From Idiomarina sp. UBA6142 (GTDB lineage: Bacteria > Pseudomonadota > Gammaproteobacteria > Enterobacterales > Alteromonadaceae), in assembly GCA_002423905.1 (NCBI GenBank), contig DIVC01000129.1, forward strand, positions 2,091-13,099: DNA of 11,009 nt. Direction: 5' to 3'. Position 1 is the first letter of the stretch. The number at the start of each line of letters is the position of its first letter. This document shows, one piece after another, positions 1 through 8,136 of the stretch. The position numbers and the translations under genes were made by a program. Below the pieces are notes generated by a model, which worked only from the letters and a program-made list of their open reading frames with translations, searched no databases and was not told the DNA's origin.

Positions 1-1838
1 TGGGCATCGCTCCGGAGCAAATGATTGCCGACATGCAACAAGCCCACCAAGCAGATTTTGCTGACTTTCACGTGGCCTTCGACAATTATCATTCCACCCA
101 CAGCGACGAAAACCGAGCCTGTGCTGAATTGATCTACAAACGTTTGCGGGCTGCCGGTCACATTAAAACCAAAATCATCGAGCAATTGTATGATCCAGAA
201 CGTAACATGTTTTTGCCAGATCGTTTTGTCAAAGGCGATTGCCCGAAATGCGGCGCCACCGATCAATATGGCGATAACTGTGATGTCTGTGGTGCCACGT
301 ACTCACCCACCGAACTGAAGAACCCGCGTTCGGCGGTGTCGGGCGCTACCCCGGAACTGCGTGAATCAGAGCATTATTTCTTTGATTTACCAGCATTTGA
401 ACAAATGCTGAAAGCCTGGACGCGCTCTGGCTCGTTACAAGACGAGATGGCCAATAAGCTCAACGAATGGTTTGAGGCCGGCCTGCAACAGTGGGACATT
501 AGCCGTGACGCGCCCTACTTTGGCTTTGAGATCCCCGACGCCCCGGGCAAATACTTCTATGTGTGGCTCGATGCACCAATAGGCTACATGGGTAGCTTTA
601 AAAACTATTGCGACCGCACTGGTGCAGCTGATTTTGATAGTTTCTGGCAACCGGATAGCCAAGCCGAGCTCTATCATTTTATTGGCAAAGATATTATTTA
701 CTTCCACAGCTTATTTTGGCCGGCCATGTTAAGCGGCGCCAACTTCCGCCAACCAACCAATGTCTGGGCGCACGGCTTTATTACAGTGAACGGTACTAAG
801 ATGTCAAAATCAAAGGGTACCTTTATCATGGCGCGTACCTATTTGGATCATCTTGATCCGGATTACCTGCGTTATTACTTTGCCGCCAAACTGTCCAGTC
901 GTATTGATGATCTTGATCTCAATCTCACTGATTTTACCCAACGGGTCAATGCCGACTTAGTCGGTAAAGTCGTCAACATTGCCAGTCGCTGTGCCAGCTT
1001 TATTAGTAAAAAGTTTGCCGGCCGATTAGCCGCACAATTACATGACACCAGCTTATTGGATGAATTCCAAGCGGCTGGTGCGAGTATTACTCAAGCCTTC
1101 GAACAACGCGAGTTTGGTCGGGCTATGCGCGATATCATGGCACTGGCAGATAAAGCCAATGCCTACATTGCCGATAAAGAACCATGGCAAGCCATTAAAG
1201 ACCCTGCACGTGCCGCTGAGGTGCATGAAGTGTGTTCCATTGGTATCAACTTATTCCGCATTCTGATGGTTTATTTAACACCTGTGGTGCCACAGCTATC
1301 AGCTCGCGTGCAAGCATTCTTGCAAGACCAATTTGTCTGGGATAGCCACCAAACCCTATTACTAGATCACCCCGTCAGCCCCTTTAAGGCGCTGTTACAA
1401 CGGGTTGAAATGACTCAGGTAGATGCCATGATTGACGATTCAAAAGCAATGAACAACACCAGCGCCGCAGTGAGTAACGATGATGCCGAATTGAAGGCTG
1501 ACCCGATTAGTCCGGAAATTGTCTACGACGATTTTGCCAAAGTTGATTTACGGGTCGTTCGCATTGCCAACGCTGAACATGTTGAAGGGGCCGAAAAGTT
1601 ACTGAAACTAACACTGGACCTAGGCGGCGAAACCCGGCAAGTTTTCGCTGGTATCAAATCAGCCTATCAGCCCGAGCAACTGATTGGTCAGTTAACCGTA
1701 ATGGTGGCCAATTTAGCCCCTCGTAAAATGCGTTTTGGGGTGTCTGAAGGGATGGTCTTGGCCGCCGGTCCGGGCGGCTCTGATCTCTATATCTTGAATC
1801 CACAAGATGGTGCCAAACCGGGCATGCGAGTTAAATAA
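1..1838 (+). CDS. metG: Methionyl-tRNA synthetase (5' end outside window)
   Basis: Charges tRNA-Met with methionine in the cytoplasm, for both initiation and elongation. The reading frame is open from the window edge (first full codon at 3). By comparison with the 677-residue E. coli enzyme, about 66 N-terminal residues, including the HIGH-type ATP-binding motif, are missing. Visible features, numbered from the Met at 21: a zinc-knuckle pair CPKC (74-77) and CDVC (87-90); the KMSKS catalytic loop at 260-264 (bases 798-812); the anticodon-binding helical domain, with the conserved segment [11 protein letters not shown] just after it; a polar low-complexity linker around 465-500; and a C-terminal tRNA-binding OB-fold domain (about 505-605) ending in GAKPGMRVK, as in dimeric bacterial MetG. 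The four-cysteine knuckle places it in the E. coli-like class. The stop codon shares one base with the next start (TAATG), so it heads a co-transcribed run. The Met at 21 is internal, not the true start. Confidence 0.98.
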   Translation, partial: GIAPEQMIADMQQAHQADFADFHVAFDNYHSTHSDENRACAELIYKRLRAAGHIKTKIIEQLYDPERNMFLPDRFVKGDCPKCGATDQYGDNCDVCGATYSPTELKNPRSAVSGATPELRESEHYFFDLPAFEQMLKAWTRSGSLQDEMANKLNEWFEAGLQQWDISRDAPYFGFEIPDAPGKYFYVWLDAPIGYMGSFKNYCDRTGAADFDSFWQPDSQAELYHFIGKDIIYFHSLFWPAMLSGANFRQPTNVWAHGFITVNGTKMSKSKGTFIMARTYLDHLDPDYLRYYFAAKLSSRIDDLDLNLTDFTQRVNADLVGKVVNIASRCASFISKKFAGRLAAQLHDTSLLDEFQAAGASITQAFEQREFGRAMRDIMALADKANAYIADKEPWQAIKDPARAAEVHEVCSIGINLFRILMVYLTPVVPQLSARVQAFLQDQFVWDSHQTLLLDHPVSPFKALLQRVEMTQVDAMIDDSKAMNNTSAAVSNDDAELKADPISPEIVYDDFAKVDLRVVRIANAEHVEGAEKLLKLTLDLGGETRQVFAGIKSAYQPEQLIGQLTVMVANLAPRKMRFGVSEGMVLAAGPGGSDLYILNPQDGAKPGMRVK

Positions 1839-3028
1839 TGAACGCCACCATTCACCTGCTTGCGGGTAAAGAAAAATCATTAAAGCGCTTGCATCCGTGG
1901 GTATTTAGTGGCGCCATTGGTAAAGTCAAAGGCAACCCGCAAAGCGGCGATACCGTAACCGTTCATAGTGCCGATGGCGATTGGCTTGGGTACGCGGCAT
2001 GGTCTCCGCAATCACAAATTCGGGCGCGGATCTGGAGCTTTCAGCAAAACGACTGCATTGACGCAGCTTTTTTTCTGCAGCGTATCAGCGCCGCTAAAGC
2101 GCTGCGCGATAGTCTTGATATTGCCAGCAATGCCTTTCGCTTAGTTGCCGCTGAAAGTGACCAGCTACCAGGGATAACCATCGATAAGTATGACCACTGG
2201 CTAGTCTGCCAACTGCTCAGTGCCGGCGCCGAACGTTGGCGCGATGCCATTGTTGCAGCCTTACGGCAACTCTATCCAGAGTGTGCCATATTTGAACGCT
2301 CTGATGTGGATGTGCGAAAAAAGGAAGGTTTGCCACCCGTAGTGCAATTACTGCACGACAATGGCAGCGGGCTGCCGCCTGCCACACTATGGATTGAAGA
2401 AAATGGCTTGCAGTTAGGGGTGGATTTACAACAAGGTCATAAAACTGGTTACTACTTGGATCAACGCGATAGTCGTCAAGCCATGCGCCGTTATTCGGCC
2501 GGTAAACGGGTATTAAACGCCTTTAGTTACAGTGGTGGTTTTGGGTTGTATGCAGCGGCTGCAGGTGCCAGTGAAGTGGTCAACTTAGATGTTTCGACAG
2601 CCGCTCTGGAACAAGCCAGCGCCAATCATCAACGTAATGGCTTTGCCGCTGACACGCTCAAGAATATGCAGTTGGATGTATTTGAAGCACTGCGTAAGTT
2701 TCATCATCAAGGCGAACGCTTTGACGTTATCGTCCTCGATCCACCAAAGTTTGTCGATAGTAAAGCCAATCTGATGAACGCCTGCCGTGGCTATAAAGAT
2801 ATTAATCGCCTCGCTGTGATGCTATTGAAGCCCGGTGGTACGCTGTTGACCTTTTCCTGTTCGGGGCTCTTATCCGGTGAATTATTTCAAAAAGTGGTTG
2901 CTGACGCCTGCTTAGATGCCAAACGGCCCATGCATATCATCGAACATTTATTCCAAAGTGCCGACCATCCAGTGCGAACCAATTTTCCGGAATCACTGTA
3001 TTTAAAGGGATACGTATTAAGGGGGTAA
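1838..3028 (+). CDS. rlmI: 23S rRNA (cytosine-1962-C5) methyltransferase RlmI
   Basis: SAM-dependent methyltransferase that makes m5C1962 in 23S rRNA of the large ribosomal subunit. The product is 396 residues, the same length as E. coli RlmI. It has an N-terminal PUA RNA-binding domain (about 1-75, with HPWVFSGA at 19-26), a central domain (about 80-180), and a Rossmann methyltransferase domain. The segment GYYLDQRDSR (204-213) is characteristic of the family. SAM-binding motif I is around 224-236, motif IV is DPPKF (301-305), and TFSCSG (338-343) carries Cys341, the presumed catalytic nucleophile. The ATG at 1838 overlaps the metG stop by one base. No clear Shine-Dalgarno site precedes it, which suggests translation is coupled to metG. 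A related paralogue (RlmK/RlmL type) is unlikely, because the length and PUA architecture fit RlmI. Confidence 0.95.
   Translation: MNATIHLLAGKEKSLKRLHPWVFSGAIGKVKGNPQSGDTVTVHSADGDWLGYAAWSPQSQIRARIWSFQQNDCIDAAFFLQRISAAKALRDSLDIASNAFRLVAAESDQLPGITIDKYDHWLVCQLLSAGAERWRDAIVAALRQLYPECAIFERSDVDVRKKEGLPPVVQLLHDNGSGLPPATLWIEENGLQLGVDLQQGHKTGYYLDQRDSRQAMRRYSAGKRVLNAFSYSGGFGLYAAAAGASEVVNLDVSTAALEQASANHQRNGFAADTLKNMQLDVFEALRKFHHQGERFDVIVLDPPKFVDSKANLMNACRGYKDINRLAVMLLKPGGTLLTFSCSGLLSGELFQKVVADACLDAKRPMHIIEHLFQSADHPVRTNFPESLYLKGYVLRG
3019..3025 (+). promoter_or_regulatory. Ribosome binding site of the HIT gene
   Basis: AAGGGGG lies just before the ATG at 3030 and inside the last codons of rlmI. It is the only clear Shine-Dalgarno-like site among the plus-strand internal junctions, and it supports the chosen start of the HIT protein. 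Confidence 0.6.
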
Positions 3029-3029
3029 C

Positions 3030-3398
3030 ATGACTGCCAGTATTTTTGACAAAATAATTGCCGGTGAAATTCCAGCCGATATCGTCCACGACGATGACAT
3101 CAGTTTAGCCTTTCGTGATATCAATCCGCAGGCGCCTGTGCATGTGTTGATTATCCCTAAAAAACGCATTGCCACCATGAACGACATTCAGGTAACTGAC
3201 CGTGAAGTAGTCGGTCATCTCTATATAGTCGCCGCCAAGCTAGCGCAGCAATTTGGTATTGCCGACAGCGGCTATCGCGTGGTAATGAACTGTAACGCCG
3301 ACGGCGGTCAATCGGTCTATCATATTCATTTGCATTTGCTGGGCGGCATGACTATGGGCTGGCCGCCATTTGCCAACCACTTGCCGAAAGTCAACTAA
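3030..3398 (+). CDS. hinT: HIT family purine nucleoside phosphoramidase (HinT type)
   Basis: A 122-residue histidine-triad protein. HinT enzymes hydrolyse adenosine phosphoramidates and aminoacyl-AMP adducts in the cytoplasm. The triad HIHLH is at residues 98-102 within QSVYHIHLHLLGG, and by homology the middle histidine (His100) is the nucleophile. The N-terminal pattern IFDKIIAGEIPADIV, the FRDINPQAP segment and the GYRVVMNCN strand match the E. coli HinT/human HINT1 branch rather than Fhit or GalT. The C-terminus (MTMGWPPF...) differs from the E. coli tail, which is variable in this family. The gene starts one base after the rlmI stop, with a good ribosome-binding site. Its position beside metG may be incidental, although HinT can act on aminoacyl-adenylates, the intermediates made by synthetases. 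Confidence 0.93.
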   Translation: MTASIFDKIIAGEIPADIVHDDDISLAFRDINPQAPVHVLIIPKKRIATMNDIQVTDREVVGHLYIVAAKLAQQFGIADSGYRVVMNCNADGGQSVYHIHLHLLGGMTMGWPPFANHLPKVN

Positions 3399-3401
3399 CC
3401 G

Positions 3402-4247
3402 ATGTCACTCGAGCTCCTGATCAGGCTAGCCTGCTTTGTCGGGGTACTACTTATCATGTTGGCTTGGGAAACGCGACAACCCAAACGCACTCCAGCGGTC
3501 GCAAAAAGCCAGCGCTGGTTGCATAACTTGAGTTTGTTAGGCCTGGCAACAGTGCTGGTGCGGCTGCTGATCCCAGCCGGTGCAGTCGGTGCGGCGCTGT
3601 GGGCACAGAGTCAGCAGCTTGGCCTGTGGCATTGGCTGTCAGCACCCTATTGGCTGGCCTTTGTGGGCTCTCTGCTCGTGCTCGATCTAAGTATTTACTG
3701 GCAACACCGTATTTTTCATCATGTACCTTGGTTGTGGCGCCTACATCGCGTGCATCATGCTGATCCCGACTTTGATAGCAGTACAGGGCTGCGTTTTCAT
3801 CCGTTAGAAATCATGCTCAGCATGCTGATAAAAATTGCCGTGGTGGTGCTGTTAGGAGCGCCGTTATGGGCGGTTATCGTGTTTGAAGTAGTACTGAATG
3901 CCACCTCGTTGTTTAACCATGGCAATGTTGCCTTGCCGAGATGGTTGGAGCGACCACTGCGTTATCTTCTGGTGACTCAAGAAATGCATCGTATTCATCA
4001 CAGCCAAGTGATGCGCGAAACCAACAGTAATTACAGCTTTAACCTATCCATCTGGGATCGCCTATTTAACAGCTATACCGAGCAGGCCGAAGCTGGATCA
4101 GATGGTATTCAGATTGGTCTACGGAACTATCCCGACCAGCGTGAAACCACCCGACTACCCGGTATGTTAATGATGCCATTTAGTCAGCCCAAGTACCCAG
4201 ACGATCAATCAGACCACGATTTATCAGAGCATTCCAAGCTGCGATAG
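3402..4247 (+). CDS. Sterol desaturase / fatty acid hydroxylase superfamily membrane protein
   Basis: A 281-residue integral membrane protein of the di-iron hydroxylase superfamily (PF04116 type). The histidine clusters that ligate the di-iron centre are visible: HRIFHH (102-107), HRVHH (115-119) and HRIHH (196-200), with additional histidines at 133 (RFHPLE) and 173 (NHGN). Hydrophobic segments lie around 5-22, 44-66, 84-100 and 143-170. Members hydroxylate or desaturate lipids such as sterols, fatty acids or carotenoids, using O2 and an electron donor. The substrate here cannot be inferred. Bacterial members are common and need not act on sterols. It starts 3 bases after the HIT stop without an obvious Shine-Dalgarno site. 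The hydrophilic C-terminal tail is encoded opposite the 3' end of the convergent phosphatidyltransferase gene (43-base overlap). Confidence 0.9.
   Translation: MSLELLIRLACFVGVLLIMLAWETRQPKRTPAVAKSQRWLHNLSLLGLATVLVRLLIPAGAVGAALWAQSQQLGLWHWLSAPYWLAFVGSLLVLDLSIYWQHRIFHHVPWLWRLHRVHHADPDFDSSTGLRFHPLEIMLSMLIKIAVVVLLGAPLWAVIVFEVVLNATSLFNHGNVALPRWLERPLRYLLVTQEMHRIHHSQVMRETNSNYSFNLSIWDRLFNSYTEQAEAGSDGIQIGLRNYPDQRETTRLPGMLMMPFSQPKYPDDQSDHDLSEHSKLR
4205..4247. other. Tail-to-tail overlap of two convergent genes
   Basis: The last 43 bases of the plus-strand hydroxylase gene (stop TAG at 4245-4247) and of the minus-strand ynjF-like gene (stop TGA at 4205-4207) are the same DNA. I see no GC-rich hairpin followed by a T-run on either strand here. 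Transcripts of the two operons may therefore run into each other and form antisense 3' ends. Confidence 0.9.
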
Positions 4248-4834
4248 CCTGCATATAAACGACTAAGTGCGGTAATCCAGCATAAGGTCGCGAATACATA
4301 GGCGATCAGGTTAAACCACTGCGGCAGTAAGCATAGCAGCACAAATACTACAATGGTTTCAAAACCCTCGGTCAGACCGCCCAAATAATGCAGCGATTTA
4401 TTCGGATAGGCGGGATTCTCAATGCCCCGCTTCGCCGCCATCACTGCAAACGCCAAGAAGGTGGCGCCGCTGCCCATAAAGGTCAGCATCAACAATCCTG
4501 CCGCTACACCGTGATGCAATGGATCGGCCAGCAAAAACCCAAATGGCACTGCTGAATAGAAGATAAAATCCAGGCTGATATCTAAATATCCACCAGCATC
4601 TGTGCTGCCCTGAATTCGCGCAATAGCGCCATCCAGGCCATCACCAACGCGGTTCAGTAAAATTGCCAAAAGTGCCCACCCATAAACTTCATAGGCTAGT
4701 GCCGGCACGGCTAACATACCAACCACAAAGCTGCCCACAGTAACTTGATTGGCCGTTAACCCGAGCCGAATGGCCACCTGTGCCAGTTGCTGTAACGGCC
4801 GCCGCAACTGCTTTATCCACCACGGATCAATCAT
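4205..4834 (-). CDS. ynjF: CDP-alcohol phosphatidyltransferase family protein, YnjF-like
   Basis: A 209-residue inner-membrane protein, close in length to E. coli YnjF (about 206). Enzymes of this family transfer a phospho-alcohol or phosphatidyl group from a CDP-linked donor, as in phospholipid head-group synthesis. The catalytic metal-binding signature is intact: Asp65, Asp68-Gly69, Ala72-Arg73, Gly81, Asp85 and Asp89. There are 7 residues between Arg73 and Gly81, where many family members have 8; as I recall it, E. coli YnjF has the same spacing. Several hydrophobic segments follow (about 33-62, 88-135, 160-190). The ATG at 4834 has GGAG six bases upstream and overlaps the ynjD gene by 8 bases, so it is the last gene of the operon. 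Acceptor and donor are unknown; YnjF itself has no established reaction. Confidence 0.88.
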   Translation of the reverse strand: MIDPWWIKQLRRPLQQLAQVAIRLGLTANQVTVGSFVVGMLAVPALAYEVYGWALLAILLNRVGDGLDGAIARIQGSTDAGGYLDISLDFIFYSAVPFGFLLADPLHHGVAAGLLMLTFMGSGATFLAFAVMAAKRGIENPAYPNKSLHYLGGLTEGFETIVVFVLLCLLPQWFNLIAYVFATLCWITALSRLYAGYRSLECSDKSWSD

Positions 4835-5486
4835 TAGTCACTCCGTGGGGCCAAGCAAGACAGCTGCAACCAAGGGGAAAGTCGTTACGGTCATGACTCA
4901 CAATAATAGCACTGGTGCCCGCCTCGCTTAAGGTGCTAAAGGTCCAGTCGCGAATGCGCTGACGCAAGTTACTATCAAGCGCCGCAAAAGGTTCATCGAG
5001 CAGCAGCAATTGGGGTTCATTGATGAGTGCCCGCACTAAAGCGATTCGCGCCCGCTGCCCACCGCTCAAGGTGGCGACTGGCTGTTGCAGCAAGGCTGCT
5101 AACTCAACGTGCTCAAGCCGCTGCACAATGAGCTGCTGTTGCGCTTGTGGTGATAGTTTTCGATGCCGCGCTGGCAGCGCTATCTGCAAATTTTCCGCCA
5201 CAGATAGATGGGGAAACAGGAGAAAATCCTGCCACACAATGCCGATACCGCGTTGCTCAATCGGTTTTGTGGTGAGATCGTTGCCCGCCAGTTCAATCTG
5301 CCCGTTCACCTGCAGATGATTTTGTTGGTCACCCAACAGCCAACGTAACCAACTTGATTTGCCGCAACCACTCGGCCCCATAACTGCGATAATCTCACCT
5401 CGGGCTAAAGTTATAGCGGGCAAGCTAACCGACTGCTGGGGTAGTTGTAACTGCGCCTCAGTGAGTCGCAGGTGGGCAGTGTTCAT
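4827..5486 (-). CDS. ynjD: ABC transporter ATP-binding protein, YnjD-like
   Basis: A 219-residue cytoplasmic ATPase that would power the YnjBC importer. All nucleotide-binding motifs are intact: Walker A GPSGCGKSS (37-45), Q-loop Gln86 in WQDFLLF, signature LSGGQ (140-144), Walker B LLLLDE (160-165), D-loop AALD (168-171) and switch His198 in VSHDRND. It ends about 20 residues after the H-loop, so it has no C-terminal regulatory domain. This matches the short E. coli YnjD (about 217 residues) and differs from the longer sugar-type ATPases. The start at 5486 overlaps the permease stop as ATGA and has a strong ribosome-binding site. Translational coupling with the permease on one side and the transferase on the other indicates a single operon. 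Confidence 0.93.
   Translation of the reverse strand: MNTAHLRLTEAQLQLPQQSVSLPAITLARGEIIAVMGPSGCGKSSWLRWLLGDQQNHLQVNGQIELAGNDLTTKPIEQRGIGIVWQDFLLFPHLSVAENLQIALPARHRKLSPQAQQQLIVQRLEHVELAALLQQPVATLSGGQRARIALVRALINEPQLLLLDEPFAALDSNLRQRIRDWTFSTLSEAGTSAIIVSHDRNDFPLGCSCLAWPHGVTND
4841..4844 (-). promoter_or_regulatory. Ribosome binding site of the ynjF-like gene
   Basis: GGAG on the minus strand, six bases before the ATG at 4834 and inside the end of the ynjD-like gene. It supports this start rather than an internal one. Confidence 0.6.
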
Positions 5487-7066
5487 CGCTGCTCTCCTTC
5501 AATGGTTGGCTGTGGCCACGCTAATATTACTAAAAATAACCACGCTAATAGCCACTGACTTACCGCGAATATCGCTAATAACTGACTATTTGCGCCACTA
5601 CTAATTGCCACCAGTTCGCTGGTTAGTGTTGGCCATCGTCCACCACCCATGAGGATAATCGGCAGATACTGCGCCATACTCACCAGTGCCGCAAACACCC
5701 AAGCGAGTAGGAGCGGTTGCTGCAAGATACGGCGTTTAACCAACCACCAGCTGGACCAAAACCCATAGCCATAACTTTGCATGACCGTAACCAAGCGTTG
5801 TTCAAACCGACGCTCGGCAGGGGCTAAGATTAAATAGGCATAAGCAGCACTATAGGGAATTTGCACCGCAATGAATGCCACGCCGTACACCCACGCTGCG
5901 CCGCCGCCGGTTAACTGGCCGAGTGGCCCTTGCCACGCTAGTAGCGCGGTCAATTGTGGCAGTAGTAGCGGTATCAGTAATAAGCCACTTAATCCAGGTA
6001 TGGCCTTACGCCGCCGCCATTCCAACAATAACACTACCCACGCAACACTCAAACTTGCTACCAACATGGCAATAGCAGCACTCTGGACAAACAGCCCAGT
6101 CAAACTCGGCAATTCAGCCTGCCAGCGAGCAAAACTCCAGTCATTCGGCCACAGTTGGGGATAAAACCAACCGATAGCAATACTTTGCGCCACCATCGCC
6201 ATAGCAGCGGCAAGCCCTAACAATCGCACCACTGAGGTCACCGGAAAGCGCAGCCGAAAATCCCCCCAGCGCGGCAATAATTGCGTGATGGTGAATCGCT
6301 CAACCAGTATCACTAACAAGCAGGCGAGCAACGCGAGCAGCACTAACAAAATAGCACCATAGGCAGCAAAGTGCTGAGCGTATGGTTGGGTATCCAATTG
6401 CCACTGCAGCACTTGAACTGCCAAGGGTGGCGGTGTTTGTGGTGCCGCAATCAGGGCAATATCAACCACGCTCAAGCTGTAAATAACGACGATCATGAGG
6501 GGTAAGCGGAGTCGCCGTAATAACTCTGGCATCACCAATAGCCACCAACTCCGCTGACGGCTATGACCGAGGCTTTGCCCTATTAATAGCCAGCGCTGCC
6601 AGGGTATTTGCGCCAGTGCGCGCTGGCCCATCAACCACAAGAATGGAATTTCTTTCACTAGTAAAATCAGCACAAAACTAACCAGTTGCTGACGATCAAA
6701 AAAGGAAAACTGCCACACCTCTGGTAGCAACCGCCACAACCAACCGAAGGGTGCAAACAACCACAGCAAACCAATTGCAAAAGCGACATGGGGTAAGGCA
6801 ATAATTTGAATCAACCAACCACGCGTGGCGACAACCGGCTGTAGACTCAACAGTGCTATCCAAGCGATCAACAAAATCGCCAACGCAACACCCGCTGAGT
6901 AGCTGATCATCGTCAGTAAACCCGGATATGCCAGCCATGCCCCGACATAGTCGCCTGCTTGTAGCAGTTGCTGTAGCCCAAACCACAGTACCAACAGCCA
7001 CGGCAGACTCAACAGACCGACTGCGATACCGCTACGCCAGTGATGTTGCAGCGTCATAAGGATCAT
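5483..7066 (-). CDS. ynjC: ABC transporter permease with two fused membrane halves, YnjC-like
   Basis: A large polytopic inner-membrane protein of 527 residues from the preferred start (534 if it begins at 7087). It contains two permease units in one chain, as in ThiP, FbpB-type permeases and E. coli YnjC (about 511 residues). Many hydrophobic helices are visible. Two cytoplasmic EAA-like loops, which dock on the ATPase, can be placed around residue 167 (IGQSLGH...MPELL) and residue 433 (VMQSYGYG). Together with the YnjB- and YnjD-like proteins it would form a complete importer with one permease chain. The ATG at 7066 gives the same ATGA overlap with the upstream stop that is seen at neighbouring junctions, so I prefer it. 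The ATG at 7087 would overlap by 25 bases and has only a weak ribosome-binding site. The transported substrate is unknown; databases often write thiamine by similarity to ThiP. Confidence 0.9.
   Translation of the reverse strand: MILMTLQHHWRSGIAVGLLSLPWLLVLWFGLQQLLQAGDYVGAWLAYPGLLTMISYSAGVALAILLIAWIALLSLQPVVATRGWLIQIIALPHVAFAIGLLWLFAPFGWLWRLLPEVWQFSFFDRQQLVSFVLILLVKEIPFLWLMGQRALAQIPWQRWLLIGQSLGHSRQRSWWLLVMPELLRRLRLPLMIVVIYSLSVVDIALIAAPQTPPPLAVQVLQWQLDTQPYAQHFAAYGAILLVLLALLACLLVILVERFTITQLLPRWGDFRLRFPVTSVVRLLGLAAAMAMVAQSIAIGWFYPQLWPNDWSFARWQAELPSLTGLFVQSAAIAMLVASLSVAWVVLLLEWRRRKAIPGLSGLLLIPLLLPQLTALLAWQGPLGQLTGGGAAWVYGVAFIAVQIPYSAAYAYLILAPAERRFEQRLVTVMQSYGYGFWSSWWLVKRRILQQPLLLAWVFAALVSMAQYLPIILMGGGRWPTLTSELVAISSGANSQLLAIFAVSQWLLAWLFLVILAWPQPTIEGEQR
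5494..5499 (-). promoter_or_regulatory. Ribosome binding site of the ynjD-like gene
   Basis: AAGGAG on the minus strand, seven bases before the ATG at 5486. It lies within the end of the permease gene and is one of the two strongest Shine-Dalgarno sites in the window. It suggests efficient independent initiation in addition to coupling by the ATGA overlap. Confidence 0.75.
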
Positions 7067-8136
7067 TGTTGATAACGCGCTAGCCATTGCTGCTCAATGA
7101 GCTTGACCCAACCAACATGAGGTTCGGGTTGGGCAGGAAATAACGCCGCTCTAGTCGCTTCGTTGGACCAGCGAATTACCGATGTATCACCCCAGCCATC
7201 GGCGGCTTGCTTGCGTTGTTGGGCGGTTTCACTCAGCATAAAATTAATTACTTGGAGAGCGGCATCAGCATTAGCGGCGGTTGTTGGCACCGCCAGATAA
7301 TGGCTATTGGTAATCGCCCGTTGGCCTATCAGTAACGGTCTAATAGTCGTCGGCAAACGTTGCGCTCGCTGTGCACTGGCTAATTCGCCTGGGTTAAAAC
7401 TGACCGCGTTATCTAGTACACCTTGCGCCAGTAGCTGTTGTTGCTGCGCGGCACTGACCGGAAACTGACGACCAGCTCGCCATAACAGCGGATGGAGCTG
7501 CTCGAGATAGGCCCACAATGGCGCTAACAGCTGCTCCTGCTGAGTGGCTTTGGGCGCCTCGTAGAGCGCTGGATGATGATCATTCAACTCAAGTAATAAT
7601 AACTTTAGAAACGTAGTACCGTGAAATTCCGGAGGTTTGGGATAACTCAGTCGGCCCGGATTACTACTCGCGGCGGTTAAGAATTGTGCCGGTGACATGC
7701 GCTCTGGCTGCTGACCGCGCACCAACAAATGAAATTGGCCAACGCCCCAGGGTAATTCAAAGTCATCCGTGGCAATGCCAAAATCATCTTGCCAACCTAG
7801 TGTTGGATCTAATAAGACGCTGTTTGGCACCGCCGCAGATAATTCTCCGCGTAGCGCCCCAGCAGCTTTCAAGGCATGAAAATTCTCACCATTAAGCCAC
7901 AACAGATCGACCGCACCAGCTGCTTGTTGGTGCGCGTTTTCACGTAATAACAGCGCCACCGTTTCGCTAATATCGGCCACTTTCACATGCACCAAATCAA
8001 TGCCTTCAGCGCGCAATTGCTGCGCGCTCCAACGTAGATATTGATTCACTTCATCGGAGCCACCCCAAGCATGAAAGTAAACCTGTTGTAGACTCAATAG
8101 TGAGCTGGTGAGCGCCCCCATCAACCACAATTTCAT
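7063..8136 (-). CDS. ynjB: ABC transporter periplasmic substrate-binding protein, YnjB-like
   Basis: A 357-residue solute-binding protein that would deliver ligand to the YnjCD importer. Shared YnjB hallmarks are the VYFHAWGG strand near residues 19-26, DLLWLNGENF (77-86), the PWG segment near 129-131, and the C-terminal PHVGW...EQQWLARY. The N-terminus MKLWLMGALTSSLLSL looks like a short Sec signal peptide, but the cleavage site is not canonical. There is no lipobox cysteine, so a soluble periplasmic protein is more likely than a lipoprotein. The ATG at 8136 forms an ATGA overlap with the upstream stop. The longer frame from 8205 would add 23 residues before the signal sequence and overlap the upstream gene by 73 bases, so I reject it. 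The mature region starts almost at once with the first conserved strand, unlike E. coli YnjB, which has a longer leader and linker. Confidence 0.88.
   Translation of the reverse strand: MKLWLMGALTSSLLSLQQVYFHAWGGSDEVNQYLRWSAQQLRAEGIDLVHVKVADISETVALLLRENAHQQAAGAVDLLWLNGENFHALKAAGALRGELSAAVPNSVLLDPTLGWQDDFGIATDDFELPWGVGQFHLLVRGQQPERMSPAQFLTAASSNPGRLSYPKPPEFHGTTFLKLLLLELNDHHPALYEAPKATQQEQLLAPLWAYLEQLHPLLWRAGRQFPVSAAQQQQLLAQGVLDNAVSFNPGELASAQRAQRLPTTIRPLLIGQRAITNSHYLAVPTTAANADAALQVINFMLSETAQQRKQAADGWGDTSVIRWSNEATRAALFPAQPEPHVGWVKLIEQQWLARYQQ

Noticed and set aside
435..707. Open reading frame of 90 codons on the minus strand
   Set aside because: It is antisense to the conserved catalytic core of metG, with no independent support.
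4205..4834. Degenerate, inactive CDP-alcohol transferase because of the 7-residue spacing in the signature
   Set aside because: All catalytic aspartates, the Gly and the Arg are in place. The E. coli YnjF protein appears to have the same spacing, so the spacing looks like a subfamily trait and not decay.
5020..5319. Open reading frame of 99 codons on the plus strand
   Set aside because: It lies wholly antisense to the ATPase gene, whose motifs are complete. Its translation is rich in Cys, Ser and Arg and resembles no family, so it is a shadow.
4827..8136. Naming the importer a thiamine transporter (thiBPQ)
   Set aside because: Similarity to ThiBPQ is only general (fused permease, short ATPase). 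The binding-protein motifs match YnjB, and no thiamine gene or THI riboswitch is visible in the window.
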